From: Streptomyces violaceoruber
GTDB lineage: Bacteria > Actinomycetota > Actinomycetes > Streptomycetales > Streptomycetaceae
Assembly (NCBI GenBank): GCA_000720805.1
Contig: JODI01000007.1
Coordinates: forward strand, 186,001 to 250,000
Direction of reading: 5' to 3'
Length of the DNA stretch: 64,000 bases
Position numbers and translations under genes: made by a program. The notes under the pieces are model-generated. The model was not told the origin of the DNA. It saw only the letters and a list, made by a program, of their open reading frames with translations, and did no database searches. Positions 8,687-16,253 of this stretch are shown here, one piece after another; the stretch's first letter is position 1, and each line of letters begins with the position of its first letter.

Positions 8687-9131
8687 GACGCACCCCCCGG
8701 AACCCGCCGGCCAGCGCACGCGAGGCGATGACGTTCCCGCCGATCAGCAGCGCCCCGACGGCCAGCAGCTTGACCAGCGCGCGGCTCGGTCCGGTGGCCA
8801 CGCACAGCGCCAGCACCACCGCCGCCCCGACGCCGGCCGCCGCGTAGGTCACCCCCCAGGCGCGCGGCGGGTCCTCGGCGAGTTCGTCGTCGAGCAGCCG
8901 GGCGAAGACGAGGGTGCCGACCGGGCCGAGCAGCGCGAGGACCAGGGCGAGATCGACGTAGGACGGGCGGTCGTAGCCCTGCGCGAGCAGGAGCAGGACG
9001 GGGCAGGCCAGGGCGGTGGACAGGTTCTGGGCCACCACCCGGCGCCGCAGCGGTCCGGTGGCCACGCCCCACAGGGTGCCTCCCACACCGCCGGCGAGTG
9101 TCAGTGCCGCGGCGAGCTCCCAGCCGTTCAC
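8679..9131 (-). CDS. mrpF: MrpF-like subunit with an extra C-terminal membrane segment
   Basis: 150 aa. The first about 85 residues match MrpF (GPLRRRVVAQNLSTALACPV, then two further helices and a LVFARLLDDE end). A typical MrpF is about 90 aa. The remaining 60 residues hold two more helices (AAAGVGAAVVLALCVATG and KLLAVGALLIGGNVIASRA). Their position, between F and DUF4040, is where mrpG normally sits. A degenerate MrpG fused to F is a plausible reading, but the MrpG signature around RLHAATK is not present. The GTG at 9131 overlaps the mrpE stop (GTGA). Confidence 0.75.
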   Translation of the reverse strand: MNGWELAAALTLAGGVGGTLWGVATGPLRRRVVAQNLSTALACPVLLLLAQGYDRPSYVDLALVLALLGPVGTLVFARLLDDELAEDPPRAWGVTYAAAGVGAAVVLALCVATGPSRALVKLLAVGALLIGGNVIASRALAGGFRGVRRG

Positions 9132-9358
9132 CGCCCGGTCACCGCCCGCCGTGCCGCCCGGGCCGCCAGTGCTCCCACGGCGGCGGCACCCGCGCCGACG
9201 GCGAGTTCCAGCGGGTCCACGGTGCTGATGAACACCAGCCAGAGCACCGCGAGCGCGGCCCACCAGGCGAGGAGTTCGGCCATGACGGGGAGCGTCCTCC
9301 GCGGGTCGCGGAGGGGGGTCGTACGCAGGTTGTCGAGGAGCGTCGTACGCGGGTTCAC
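9128..9358 (-). CDS. mrpE: Short MrpE-like subunit, first gene of the antiporter operon
   Basis: 76 aa against the usual about 160 for MrpE. It has a basic N-terminus, two helices (MAELLAWWAALAVLWLVF and PLELAVGAGAAAVGALAA) and a basic tail. The first-helix-to-loop stretch (LVFISTVDPLELAVG) fits the MrpE N-terminal half; the C-terminal cytosolic half is absent. GGAGG is 8 nt before the GTG at 9358. It heads six overlapping leftward genes. Confidence 0.72.
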   Translation of the reverse strand: MNPRTTLLDNLRTTPLRDPRRTLPVMAELLAWWAALAVLWLVFISTVDPLELAVGAGAAAVGALAARAARRAVTGR

Positions 9359-9606
9359 GCGCCGTACCTCCTTCGGCCCTGCTGGCTCGCCGGTGCGGCG
9401 AGATGTCCGACATGACACTTCCGCGCCATCCAAACACCGCTCCCGGCAGTAGGTGCGGCGGCGCGCGCTGGTCCCTGCCCGGGGTGCCCCGACCGCAGGA
9501 AGGGAAACCGCGGGCAGCGGGCGGGGCCGGGCGGGGAGGTGACATCCTCGGGCGGTTCGCGGGTAATCGGCCTAGGACGCGCAGAAGTTGACGACTGGAG
9601 GACGGC

Positions 9607-10167
9607 ATGGCCTGGGCAGCCTCACGTGCGAGAACAGCGCTGCGCACCCGCACCGCCAAGACCGAGCGCCCCCCTCAGCAGCCGAGCCGGGAACGGCGTC
9701 CCCTCCCCTGGCCGCTGCGCCTGCTGGCGATGCTGTGCGCGTTCGTGTTCATGGTGGCGTTCGCCGTCGTGCTGGCGCGACTGACGCTGGAGCCCTCCCC
9801 CGCGTCGGTGGATCTGACCCACACCAACATGCATCCGGGCCGCTCCCTGCGGGCCTATCTGGACCAGCCCGAGTTGCGGGACGCCGTCAAGCAGATCGGC
9901 GGCAACCTGCTGCTGGGCGTCCCGTTCGGCGTCCTCGTGCCGGTGCTGGCGCCGCGCACGCGCGGAATCCTGCGCATCCTGCTGCTGACCGCGGTCGTGA
10001 TGCTCATGGTGGAGTTCGCGCAGGGCGCGCTGATCACCGGACGCGCCTTCGACATCGACGACGTCATCCTCAACACCGCCGGGGCGCTGATCGGCTACCT
10101 CCTGCTGGGGCGGCGGCTGAGCCGGGCGGTGCACGCGCGCAAGCCGAAGCGGAAGCAGAAGGTGTGA
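9607..10167 (+). CDS. VanZ-family membrane protein
   Basis: 186 aa. A basic, Pro/Gln-rich cytosolic N-terminus (about 45 residues) precedes four or five helices. The VanZ signature is the NLLLGVPFGVL helix and the loop DIDDVILNTAGALIGYLL near the C-terminus, followed by a Lys/Arg-rich tail. VanZ proteins are linked to teicoplanin tolerance, but in Streptomyces most copies have unknown roles. GGAGG is 6 nt before the ATG. It is divergent from the Mrp-like operon across about 250 bp. Confidence 0.88.
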   Translation: MAWAASRARTALRTRTAKTERPPQQPSRERRPLPWPLRLLAMLCAFVFMVAFAVVLARLTLEPSPASVDLTHTNMHPGRSLRAYLDQPELRDAVKQIGGNLLLGVPFGVLVPVLAPRTRGILRILLLTAVVMLMVEFAQGALITGRAFDIDDVILNTAGALIGYLLLGRRLSRAVHARKPKRKQKV

Positions 10168-10320
10168 TCGGCGGGGCCCCTGAGCCCGGCGGTCAGTCGA
10201 CGGCGTAGGTGTGGAAGGCGTGGAAGGCGTCGGTGGCACCGGCCGCGCGCTGGGCGAGTGCCTGCGCGCGGCGTCGGGCGCACGGCCGACGCCGCTCCGT
10301 GCAGACGGTGGGACCGCCGG

Positions 10321-10563
10321 TCAGTGCCGGTGCCGGTGCCAGGTGAACTTGTCCCCGCCCACCCAGCGGACCACCTCCGGATCGTCCAGGTCGTGGACCT
10401 GGATACCGAACGCCGCCGCGGCCTCCAGGACGTCGGTGACGGTCCTCGCCTCGCCGACGACCTCACCGTCGATCTCCACGATCCGGAACGGCGGCGTGCC
10501 CGGCTGTACCCCGAGCACCAGGATCCGCGGGTGGGTGATGTGCGGGCTCGCGCTTTCGGTCAT
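10321..10563 (-). CDS. Small conserved hypothetical protein
   Basis: 80 aa, not recognised. It has an N-terminal disordered stretch, a beta-strand-rich core (RILVLGVQPGTPPFRIVEIDGEVVG), a short helix and a His-rich end (KFTWHRHRH). The size and GC3 pattern fit a genuine small Streptomyces gene. The His-rich tail could bind metal, but nothing else supports that. Translation starts at an ATG at 10563. No operon partner is apparent. Confidence 0.6.
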   Translation of the reverse strand: MTESASPHITHPRILVLGVQPGTPPFRIVEIDGEVVGEARTVTDVLEAAAAFGIQVHDLDDPEVVRWVGGDKFTWHRHRH

Positions 10564-10606
10564 GGGAAAAGCGTAGAACGCGAAGCGCCGGAGCGAGAGG
10601 CGTGCG

Positions 10607-10894
10607 TCACCCGCCCAGCAGGCCGAGGACCGCCGCCTCGACGACGTCCCGGGTGGCCGGACGCCCGCTGGCCGTGTTCGCCCAGGCGGGCGAGCACGGG
10701 GGCGATGACCCGAACAGTTCGAAAACCTTCGGGTCGATGGAGGAGGCGTGGCACACCGCGGGGGTGCTGCCCAGGGCGTGGCTGACCTGGCGCACGACCC
10801 GGCTCATCCGCCGCCGGGCGGCCGGGGTGGCGCGGGCGCCCTGAGCGGTGACGGCGAGCGCGACGGCGGGCCTCCGTCTCAGGGGCGCCGCCAC
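10607..10894 (-). pseudogene. Decayed C-terminal tail of DNA topoisomerase IB
   Basis: The 95-codon frame contains VALAVTAQGARATPAARRR, then RVVRQVSHALGSTPAVCHAS and SIDPKVFELF. This matches the C-terminal catalytic end of bacterial (poxvirus-like) topoisomerase IB, where the last block normally reads NTPAVCRASYIDPRV and the Tyr makes the covalent bond to DNA. Here that Tyr is Ser (TCC in place of TAC). The N-terminal and central domains with the catalytic Arg residues are missing: just upstream is a short-chain dehydrogenase gene. A truncated, catalytically dead remnant is the best reading. Confidence 0.72.
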
Positions 10895-11688
10895 TCGTCG
10901 CTGCCCAGGTGCGACCCGGCCTGCGGGCCCATCCGGAGCATGCCGCCGTCCACGCTCCAGGAGGCGCCGGTGACGTACGTGGCCTCCGGGCCGGCGAGGA
11001 AGGCGATCACGCCCGCGACCTCGCGGGCGTCGCCGGGGCGGCCGAGGGGGACGCCGGGGCGGTTCTCGGTGTGCGGGTCGGAGTCCTCCTGGCCGGTCAT
11101 CGGCGTGGCGATCTCACCGGGCGCCACCGCGTTCACGGTGATGCCGTACTCCGCCAGCTCCAGGGCCATGACCTGGGTGAGCAGTCCCAGGCCGCCCTTG
11201 GCCGCGCAGTACGGCGCGGCGCCCACCCGCGGCTGGTGTTCGTGGACGGAGGTCACGTTGACGATCCGGCCCCCGTCGCCCTGCCGGATCATGTGCCGGG
11301 CCGCCTTCTGCCCGCACAGGAAGGGGCCGACCAGATCCACGTCGAGGACCTCGCGGACGTCGTCCAGCTCCAGGTCCAGGAAGGGCGTCATGGTGCCCGT
11401 ACCGGCGTTGTTGACCAGGACGTCGAGACGGCCGAGCCGGTCGCACAGTTCGTCGACGGTCCCGGCGGCGGTGGGCAGCCGGGTCAGGTCCATCTGGGCC
11501 ACGGCGGCCCGCTGCCCGTGGGCGCGGACCTCCTCGGCGGTCTCCTCGGCGCCCTTGAGGTCGTTGTGCCACGTGATGCCGACGTCCATCCCCGCCCGGG
11601 CCAGTCGGACGGCGGTGGCCCTTCCGATGCCGGAGTCGGCACCGGTGATCAGGGCCACCTTGCTGCGCGGTGCGGTGGGAGCGGACAT
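10879..11688 (-). CDS. Short-chain dehydrogenase/reductase, probable SigB target
   Basis: 269-aa classical SDR. NAD(P)-binding TGADSGIG is near residue 16, NNAG near 95, the active-site Ser in TSVHEH and YCAAK (YxxxK) follow, and VTGASWSVDGG closes the fold. It resembles glucose/ribitol-type dehydrogenases found in Streptomyces stress regulons; the substrate is not deducible. AGGAGG lies 6 nt before the ATG at 11688. A perfect SigB-type promoter (GTTT-N15-GGGTAC) sits 45 bp upstream. Its 3' end overlaps the topoisomerase remnant. Confidence 0.9.
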   Translation of the reverse strand: MSAPTAPRSKVALITGADSGIGRATAVRLARAGMDVGITWHNDLKGAEETAEEVRAHGQRAAVAQMDLTRLPTAAGTVDELCDRLGRLDVLVNNAGTGTMTPFLDLELDDVREVLDVDLVGPFLCGQKAARHMIRQGDGGRIVNVTSVHEHQPRVGAAPYCAAKGGLGLLTQVMALELAEYGITVNAVAPGEIATPMTGQEDSDPHTENRPGVPLGRPGDAREVAGVIAFLAGPEATYVTGASWSVDGGMLRMGPQAGSHLGSDEWRRP

Positions 11689-11732
11689 GTCAGGCCTCCT
11701 CGTGGACGCGGCCGAGGTGATGAGGCATCGCA

Positions 11733-11757
11733 GTACCCGGCCGGGTAACGGACAAAC
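11733..11757 (-). promoter_or_regulatory. SigB-type promoter for the short-chain dehydrogenase
   Basis: On the minus strand GTTT is followed by a 15-bp spacer and GGGTAC, an exact match to the Streptomyces SigB consensus GNNT-N14-16-GGGTAC/T. It is 45 bp from the dehydrogenase ATG and correctly oriented. Confidence 0.7.
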
Positions 11758-11853
11758 CGCCCCCGCGCCGCACGGCCCGCGGAAGGCGGCGGGCCGCCCG
11801 TCGTGCGGCCCCCGGGGAGACGGGGAACTCTGGAGGTGGAGGTGAGGTGACCC

Positions 11854-12891
11854 ATGGATCCCGTCGAGGCCCTGGACCGGATCGCGTTCCTGCTGGAACG
11901 GTCCCGTGAGCCCACCTACCGCGTGCGCGCCTTCCGTACGGCGTCCCGGGTGCTGTCCGCGCTGCCCGACGAGGAGGTGCGCGAGCGGGCGCACGCCGGG
12001 ACCCTGGAGACGCTCAAGGGCGTCGGGCCGAAGACCGCCCAGGTGGTGCGCGAGGCGCTGGAGGGCCGGATCCCCGGCTATCTGGAGAAGCTGGAGGGTG
12101 AGGCCGGGGATGAGCCGGCCCCGGGCGGGGAGCGGCTGCGGGCCCTGCTGCGCGGGGACTGCCACCTGCACTCGGACTGGTCGGACGGCGGCAGCCCGAT
12201 CGAGGAGATGGGCCGGGCGGCGGCCGGCCTCGGCCACGAGTGGGCCGTGCTGACCGACCACTCGCCCCGGCTGACCGTGGCACGCGGTCTGTCGCCGGAG
12301 CGGCTGCGCCGCCAGCTGGAGGTGGTGGCGGAGCTCAACGAGACCTGGGCGCCGTTCCGGCTGCTGACCGGCATCGAGTGCGACATCCTCGACGACGGCT
12401 CGCTCGACCAGGAGCCCGAGCTGCTCGATCAGCTGGACGTCGTGGTGGTGTCCGTGCACTCCAAGCTGCGGATGGACGCCCGCTCGATGACCCGGCGCAT
12501 GGTGGCCGCCGTACGCGATCCGCACGCGGACGTCCTGGGGCACTGCACCGGGCGGCTGGTGACGGGACGGGGGCGGCCCGAGTCGGAGTTCGACGCGGAC
12601 GAGGTCTTCGCCGCGTGCGCCGAGTCCGGCACGGCCGTCGAGATCAACAGCCGCCCCGAGCGGCTCGACCCGCCCCGGCGGCTGCTGCGCACGGCCTTGG
12701 AGGCGGGCGTGCTGTTCTCGGTCGACACCGACGCGCACGCGCCCGGCCAGCTGGACTGGCAGATCCACGGGTGCGCGCGGGCCGAGGAGTGCGGGGTGCC
12801 GCCGGAGCGCGTGGTCACCACCTGGTCGATGCGGGAGTTGCTGGCCTGGACCCGCCAGGGCCGCACGCCGGACCGCGTGGCGAGCGGCTGA
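11854..12891 (+). CDS. PHP-domain phosphoesterase with helix-hairpin-helix (PolX-like)
   Basis: 345 aa. Residues 1-80 form a helical/HhH region (LKGVGPKTAQVV) like that of PolX. Residues 100-345 are a PHP domain with metal-binding motifs CHLHSDWSDG, LTDHS, GIECDIL, SVHS, LGHCTGR and DTDAHAP. The nucleotidyltransferase palm of true PolX (usually about 570 aa) is absent, so this is a PHP hydrolase with a DNA-binding accessory part, perhaps a phosphatase or nuclease. The ATG follows a GGAGG-rich leader. It is transcribed divergently from the short-chain dehydrogenase. Confidence 0.87.
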   Translation: MDPVEALDRIAFLLERSREPTYRVRAFRTASRVLSALPDEEVRERAHAGTLETLKGVGPKTAQVVREALEGRIPGYLEKLEGEAGDEPAPGGERLRALLRGDCHLHSDWSDGGSPIEEMGRAAAGLGHEWAVLTDHSPRLTVARGLSPERLRRQLEVVAELNETWAPFRLLTGIECDILDDGSLDQEPELLDQLDVVVVSVHSKLRMDARSMTRRMVAAVRDPHADVLGHCTGRLVTGRGRPESEFDADEVFAACAESGTAVEINSRPERLDPPRRLLRTALEAGVLFSVDTDAHAPGQLDWQIHGCARAEECGVPPERVVTTWSMRELLAWTRQGRTPDRVASG

Positions 12892-12981
12892 CGTGGTACT
12901 CGCCGTGACGTCCGACGCGCCGCTCGGTCGGTACGGACGACAAGGCGGACGCACGGGACAGGTGAACGGGCGCGTGGACGG

Positions 12982-13023
12982 AAGGACGGACGTATGGGAC
13001 GAGAGGACGGACGCATGGGACGG
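12982..13023. repeat. 21-bp tandem duplication of a ribosome-binding-site/start module
   Basis: Units 12982-13002 and 13003-13023 share 18 of 21 bases. Each carries a GGACGGACG leader and an ATGGGACG start. The copies are in frame, so both ATGs lead into the HAD protein. Confidence 0.8.
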
Positions 13024-13671
13024 GCCGCGGTGTTCGACGTCGACGGAACCCTCGTCGACACCAACCACCTGCATGTGGTGACGTGGTGGGAGGCCTTCCG
13101 GCAGGCCGGGCACGAGGTGCCGATGCACGCCGTCCACCGGGCGGTCGGACTCGGCTCCACCGACCTGATCGCCCACCTCCTCGGCGACGACCGGGACAAG
13201 AGCCGGGACGAGGAACTCAGCGCCGCCCACAAGGCGTTGTACGGGCAGTACTTCGACCGGCTGCCCGCCTTCCGGGACGCCGGGCGGCTGCTGCGCCGCC
13301 TCCACCAGGACGGCTGGAAGGTGGTGCTCGCCACGTCGGCGGGCGGCGCCGAACTGTCCGCGCTGCGCCGCGCGATCGACGCGGACGACGCGATCGCCGA
13401 CACGGCGAGCGCCGACGACGTCGACGAGGGCAAACCCGCCCCCGAGCCCGTCGAGCACGCCCTGGGCCTGGTCGGCGTACCCGCCGAGCAGGCGGTCTTC
13501 GTCGGCGACACCGTCTGGGACATGCGGGCGGGCAGCCGGGCCGGGGTGCGCTGCGTGGGCGTCCTGTGCGGCGGCATCCCCCGCGCCGACCTGGAGAAGG
13601 CGGGGGCGGCCGAGATCTACGACGACCCCGCGGACCTGCTGGCCTCCCTGGCGGACAGCCCGCTGGCGTGA
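12994..13671 (+). CDS. HAD-superfamily phosphatase (beta-phosphoglucomutase-like)
   Basis: 225 aa with all HAD motifs: DVDGTLVDT (nucleophile Asp), ATSAGG (motif II Thr/Ser), GKPAPEP (motif III Lys) and VGDTVWDM (motif IV Asp). A four-helix cap lies after motif I, as in subfamily IA. A small phosphorylated metabolite is the expected substrate. Two starts are credible, ATG 12994 and ATG 13015: they lie in a 21-bp tandem duplication that copies both ribosome binding site and start. GGAAGG before 12994 is slightly better, while the fold itself needs only the second. Confidence 0.9.
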   Translation: MGREDGRMGRAAVFDVDGTLVDTNHLHVVTWWEAFRQAGHEVPMHAVHRAVGLGSTDLIAHLLGDDRDKSRDEELSAAHKALYGQYFDRLPAFRDAGRLLRRLHQDGWKVVLATSAGGAELSALRRAIDADDAIADTASADDVDEGKPAPEPVEHALGLVGVPAEQAVFVGDTVWDMRAGSRAGVRCVGVLCGGIPRADLEKAGAAEIYDDPADLLASLADSPLA

Positions 13672-13730
13672 ACCCGGAGGACCCGACCGAGGTGACGTGA
13701 GGGAACGGTCGGCGCGGATACCCACCGTGC

Positions 13731-14915
13731 ATGACGCGTGTGACAGATGCGGTACGACCCCACGGTGGCCGTCCGGCCGATGCGCTGCGGCGGGAGGCGC
13801 GGATCGGACTGCGGGCAGGCCGAGCAGCCTGGCACGGACCCGGCAGGGAACGCGATCTGGTCGTGCAGTCGCTGAAGGCGGCCGGGGCGGCACTGATCGC
13901 CTGGTACGTGGCGAGCGACTGGCTCGGCGACCCGATGGCCCTGATGGCGCCCTGGGTGGCGCTGGTGCTGGTACAGGCCACCGTCTACAGCTCGCTGCTG
14001 CAGGCCGCGCAGCAGTGCACGGCCATCTGCGCCGGGACCCTGCTGGCGTCGGGCGCCCAGGCGCTCACCGGGAACACCCTGGGCGCGCTGGCCCTGTCCG
14101 TGCCGGTGCTGATGCTGCTCTCGAACTGGCACCGCTTCGGCGACCAGGGCATCTACGGAGCGACGACCGCCGTCTTCACCCTCGCCTCTGGCACGGTCTC
14201 GGCATCGGCGGTCGGGCACCGGGTGGGACAGGCGGTGCTGGGCGCGGTGATCGGGGTCGCCGTCAACGCCCTCGTCTTCCCGCCGATCCATCTGCGGGAC
14301 GTGCGGGAGAACCTGGCAGCGCTCCCTCAGGAGGCGGGGGATGTGCTGCACCGCATCGCCGGCGACCTGAGCGAGGGCGACTGGGACGGGCAGACCGCCG
14401 CCCACTGGTCGAGCTGCGCGGGCCGGGTGGAGCGGCGCCTGGACGCGCTGCGGTCGGCCCGCGGCTGGAGCCAGGAGAGCCTGCGGCTGACCGCCGGCCC
14501 CCTGCGCGCCGCCCGCCGGCTCCCGCCGCAGTCCGTACCGCCGGCGGAAGAGGACGAACGCTGGAGCCGGGTCACCGGCCACATCCGGGCCCTGACCCGG
14601 ACGCTGACGGTCGCGGCCGACGACGGCCGCACACCGGCCCCGCCCGACGGCCCGGCGCTGCGCTCGTACGCGCGTCTCCTGGATCTCATCGGGGACGCGT
14701 GCCACGCGGAGAGCCGCCGACTGCTGGACCCCCGCGAGGACACCCGTCCGGACGCGGGGATCGAGGACGCCATGCGGGACCTGCACGAGCAGTTGCAGAA
14801 GGAGCTGCGCGAGTACGCCTCCCAGGGGGCCGCCCCGGTGACCGTCCTGGGCACCTTGTTGCTGCAGGCCGAGAACCTCTGGACCGAGACCGTTCCGGGC
14901 GCCGGGGACCAGTGA
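13731..14915 (+). CDS. FUSC/ArAE-family membrane protein
   Basis: 394 aa. After a basic N-terminus, five or six helices (about residues 45-185) begin LVVQSLKAAGAALIAWYVA, continue PMALMAPWVALVLVQATVYSS, and end in AVIGVAVNALVFPP. A long helical cytosolic domain follows. This is the aromatic acid exporter/fusaric acid resistance (FUSC) architecture, seen as half-size proteins in Streptomyces. It may export or seal against weak aromatic acids; the substrate is unknown. A paralogue lies at 21916-23169. The ribosome binding site is weak; ATG 13731 was chosen as the first ATG before the conserved region. Confidence 0.83.
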   Translation: MTRVTDAVRPHGGRPADALRREARIGLRAGRAAWHGPGRERDLVVQSLKAAGAALIAWYVASDWLGDPMALMAPWVALVLVQATVYSSLLQAAQQCTAICAGTLLASGAQALTGNTLGALALSVPVLMLLSNWHRFGDQGIYGATTAVFTLASGTVSASAVGHRVGQAVLGAVIGVAVNALVFPPIHLRDVRENLAALPQEAGDVLHRIAGDLSEGDWDGQTAAHWSSCAGRVERRLDALRSARGWSQESLRLTAGPLRAARRLPPQSVPPAEEDERWSRVTGHIRALTRTLTVAADDGRTPAPPDGPALRSYARLLDLIGDACHAESRRLLDPREDTRPDAGIEDAMRDLHEQLQKELREYASQGAAPVTVLGTLLLQAENLWTETVPGAGDQ

Positions 14916-14992
14916 CACGGATCACCCCGTAACAGGACCAACCGGGGAACACCCAGAGGTGGTTGCCCGTTGAACAGACCGTGGGTGTGGAT

Positions 14993-15134
14993 GGGACAGT
15001 GTCCCCGGGCCTCACCTTTTGCCCACAGGGACGATCGTTCGGCTGAAGCCCTGTGGAGCGTTTCGCCGAGAGGCGACCGCCATCCGCACCCACACCTGAG
15101 CCGCCCCGACCGTGATTCCCCCGTCCGGTCGGGG
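14993..15134. other. Structured intergenic segment with hairpins and a terminator
   Basis: Between the FUSC gene and the next dehydrogenase lie GGGACA-G-TGTCCC (14993-15005), an inverted repeat CCACAGGG...CCCTGTGG with an 18-nt loop (about 15029-15062), and the terminator at 15104-15134. It could be a small RNA, an attenuator or just the 3' UTR. I recognise no known riboswitch class. Confidence 0.4.
15104..15134 (+). terminator. Intrinsic-type terminator hairpin
   Basis: CCCCGACCG (15104-15112) pairs with CGGTCGGGG (15126-15134) across a 13-nt loop and is followed by CTTTCCTTT. It ends transcription from the FUSC gene or from a small RNA, before the dehydrogenase ATG at 15270. Confidence 0.65.
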
Positions 15135-15269
15135 CTTTCCTTTGTCCGGAGGCGTGCCCGAGGACATGTCCGGAGCCATGCCGGAAGCGCTGTCCGGAGC
15201 CGTGCCCGAAACGCCAGCCGGCGCGGCACGCTTGACTTCGAGCGCACTCCAATCCGTAGCGTCGCGGTC

Positions 15270-16232
15270 ATGAGCACAGCACAGCACAAGATCGGTTCGG
15301 GGTTCGGCGCCCGCAGCACCGCCGACGACGTCCTCACCGGCATCGACCTGACCGGACGGCTCGCCCTGGTGACCGGCGGCTACTCCGGCCTCGGCCTGGA
15401 GACGACCCGCGCGCTCGCCAAGGCCGGCGCCCGCGTCGTCGTGCCCGCTCGTCGCCCGGAGACCGCCCGCGAGAACCTCGCCGGTGTCGACGGCGTCGAG
15501 ACGGACGCGCTCGACCTCGGCGACCTGGAGAGCGTGCGCGCGTTCGCCGACCGGTTCCTCGCCTCCGGACGGACCCTCGACTTCGTCATCGACAGCGCGG
15601 GCATCATGGCTTGTCCCGAGACCCGGACCGGCCCCGGCTGGGAGGCGCAGTTCGCCACCAACCACCTCGGCCACTTCGCCCTCGTCAACCGCCTGTGGCC
15701 GGCGATCGAGCCGGGCGGCGCACGCGTCGTCTCCGTGTCCTCGCGCGCCCACCACTTCTCGGGGATGCGCTGGGACGACGTCCACTGGCAGCGGGGATAC
15801 GACAAGTGGGAGGCCTACGGGCAGGCCAAGACCGCGAACGTGCTGTTCGCCGTCCACCTCGACGCGCTCGCCCGCGACCGGGGTGTGCGTGCCTTCTCCC
15901 TGCACCCCGGCGGCATCCTGACGCCCCTGCAGCGGCATCTGCCGAAGCAGGAGATGGTGGAACGCGGCTGGATCGACGAGGACGGCAACGTCCTGAACCC
16001 CGAGGGCTTCAAGACCCCTCAGCAGGGCGCCGCCACCCAGGTCTGGGCCGCGACCTCGCCACAGCTGGACGGGATGGGCGGGGTCTACCTCGAGGACTGC
16101 GACATCGCCGAGCCCGCGCCCGCGGACGGCTCGGTGGCCGGTGTGAAGGACTGGGCGACGGACCCGGAGCAGGCCGCCCGCCTGTGGGAGCTGTCGGCGC
16201 AGCTGACGGGTGTGAACGCGTTCGCCGCCTGA
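15270..16232 (+). CDS. Short-chain dehydrogenase/reductase (retinol dehydrogenase-like)
   Basis: 320-aa SDR of the light-dependent protochlorophyllide reductase/retinol-dehydrogenase-like group. Cofactor motif TGGYSGLG is near residue 33; DSAGIM replaces NNAG; VVSVSSRAHH carries the Ser; YGQAK is the YxxxK site. It reduces or oxidises an unknown carbonyl or alcohol in the cytosol. ATG 15270 gives a product of normal length. It follows a terminator and is probably monocistronic. Confidence 0.88.
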   Translation: MSTAQHKIGSGFGARSTADDVLTGIDLTGRLALVTGGYSGLGLETTRALAKAGARVVVPARRPETARENLAGVDGVETDALDLGDLESVRAFADRFLASGRTLDFVIDSAGIMACPETRTGPGWEAQFATNHLGHFALVNRLWPAIEPGGARVVSVSSRAHHFSGMRWDDVHWQRGYDKWEAYGQAKTANVLFAVHLDALARDRGVRAFSLHPGGILTPLQRHLPKQEMVERGWIDEDGNVLNPEGFKTPQQGAATQVWAATSPQLDGMGGVYLEDCDIAEPAPADGSVAGVKDWATDPEQAARLWELSAQLTGVNAFAA

Positions 16233-16253
16233 CGCAACGGGCCGGCCGGCGGG

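Noticed and set aside
10879..13893. A 1004-codon minus-strand frame covering the PHP and HAD genes
   Set aside because: Only its last 269 codons (the dehydrogenase) are coding. The rest is the antisense of two well-supported plus-strand genes, stays open because of GC bias, and has no domain.
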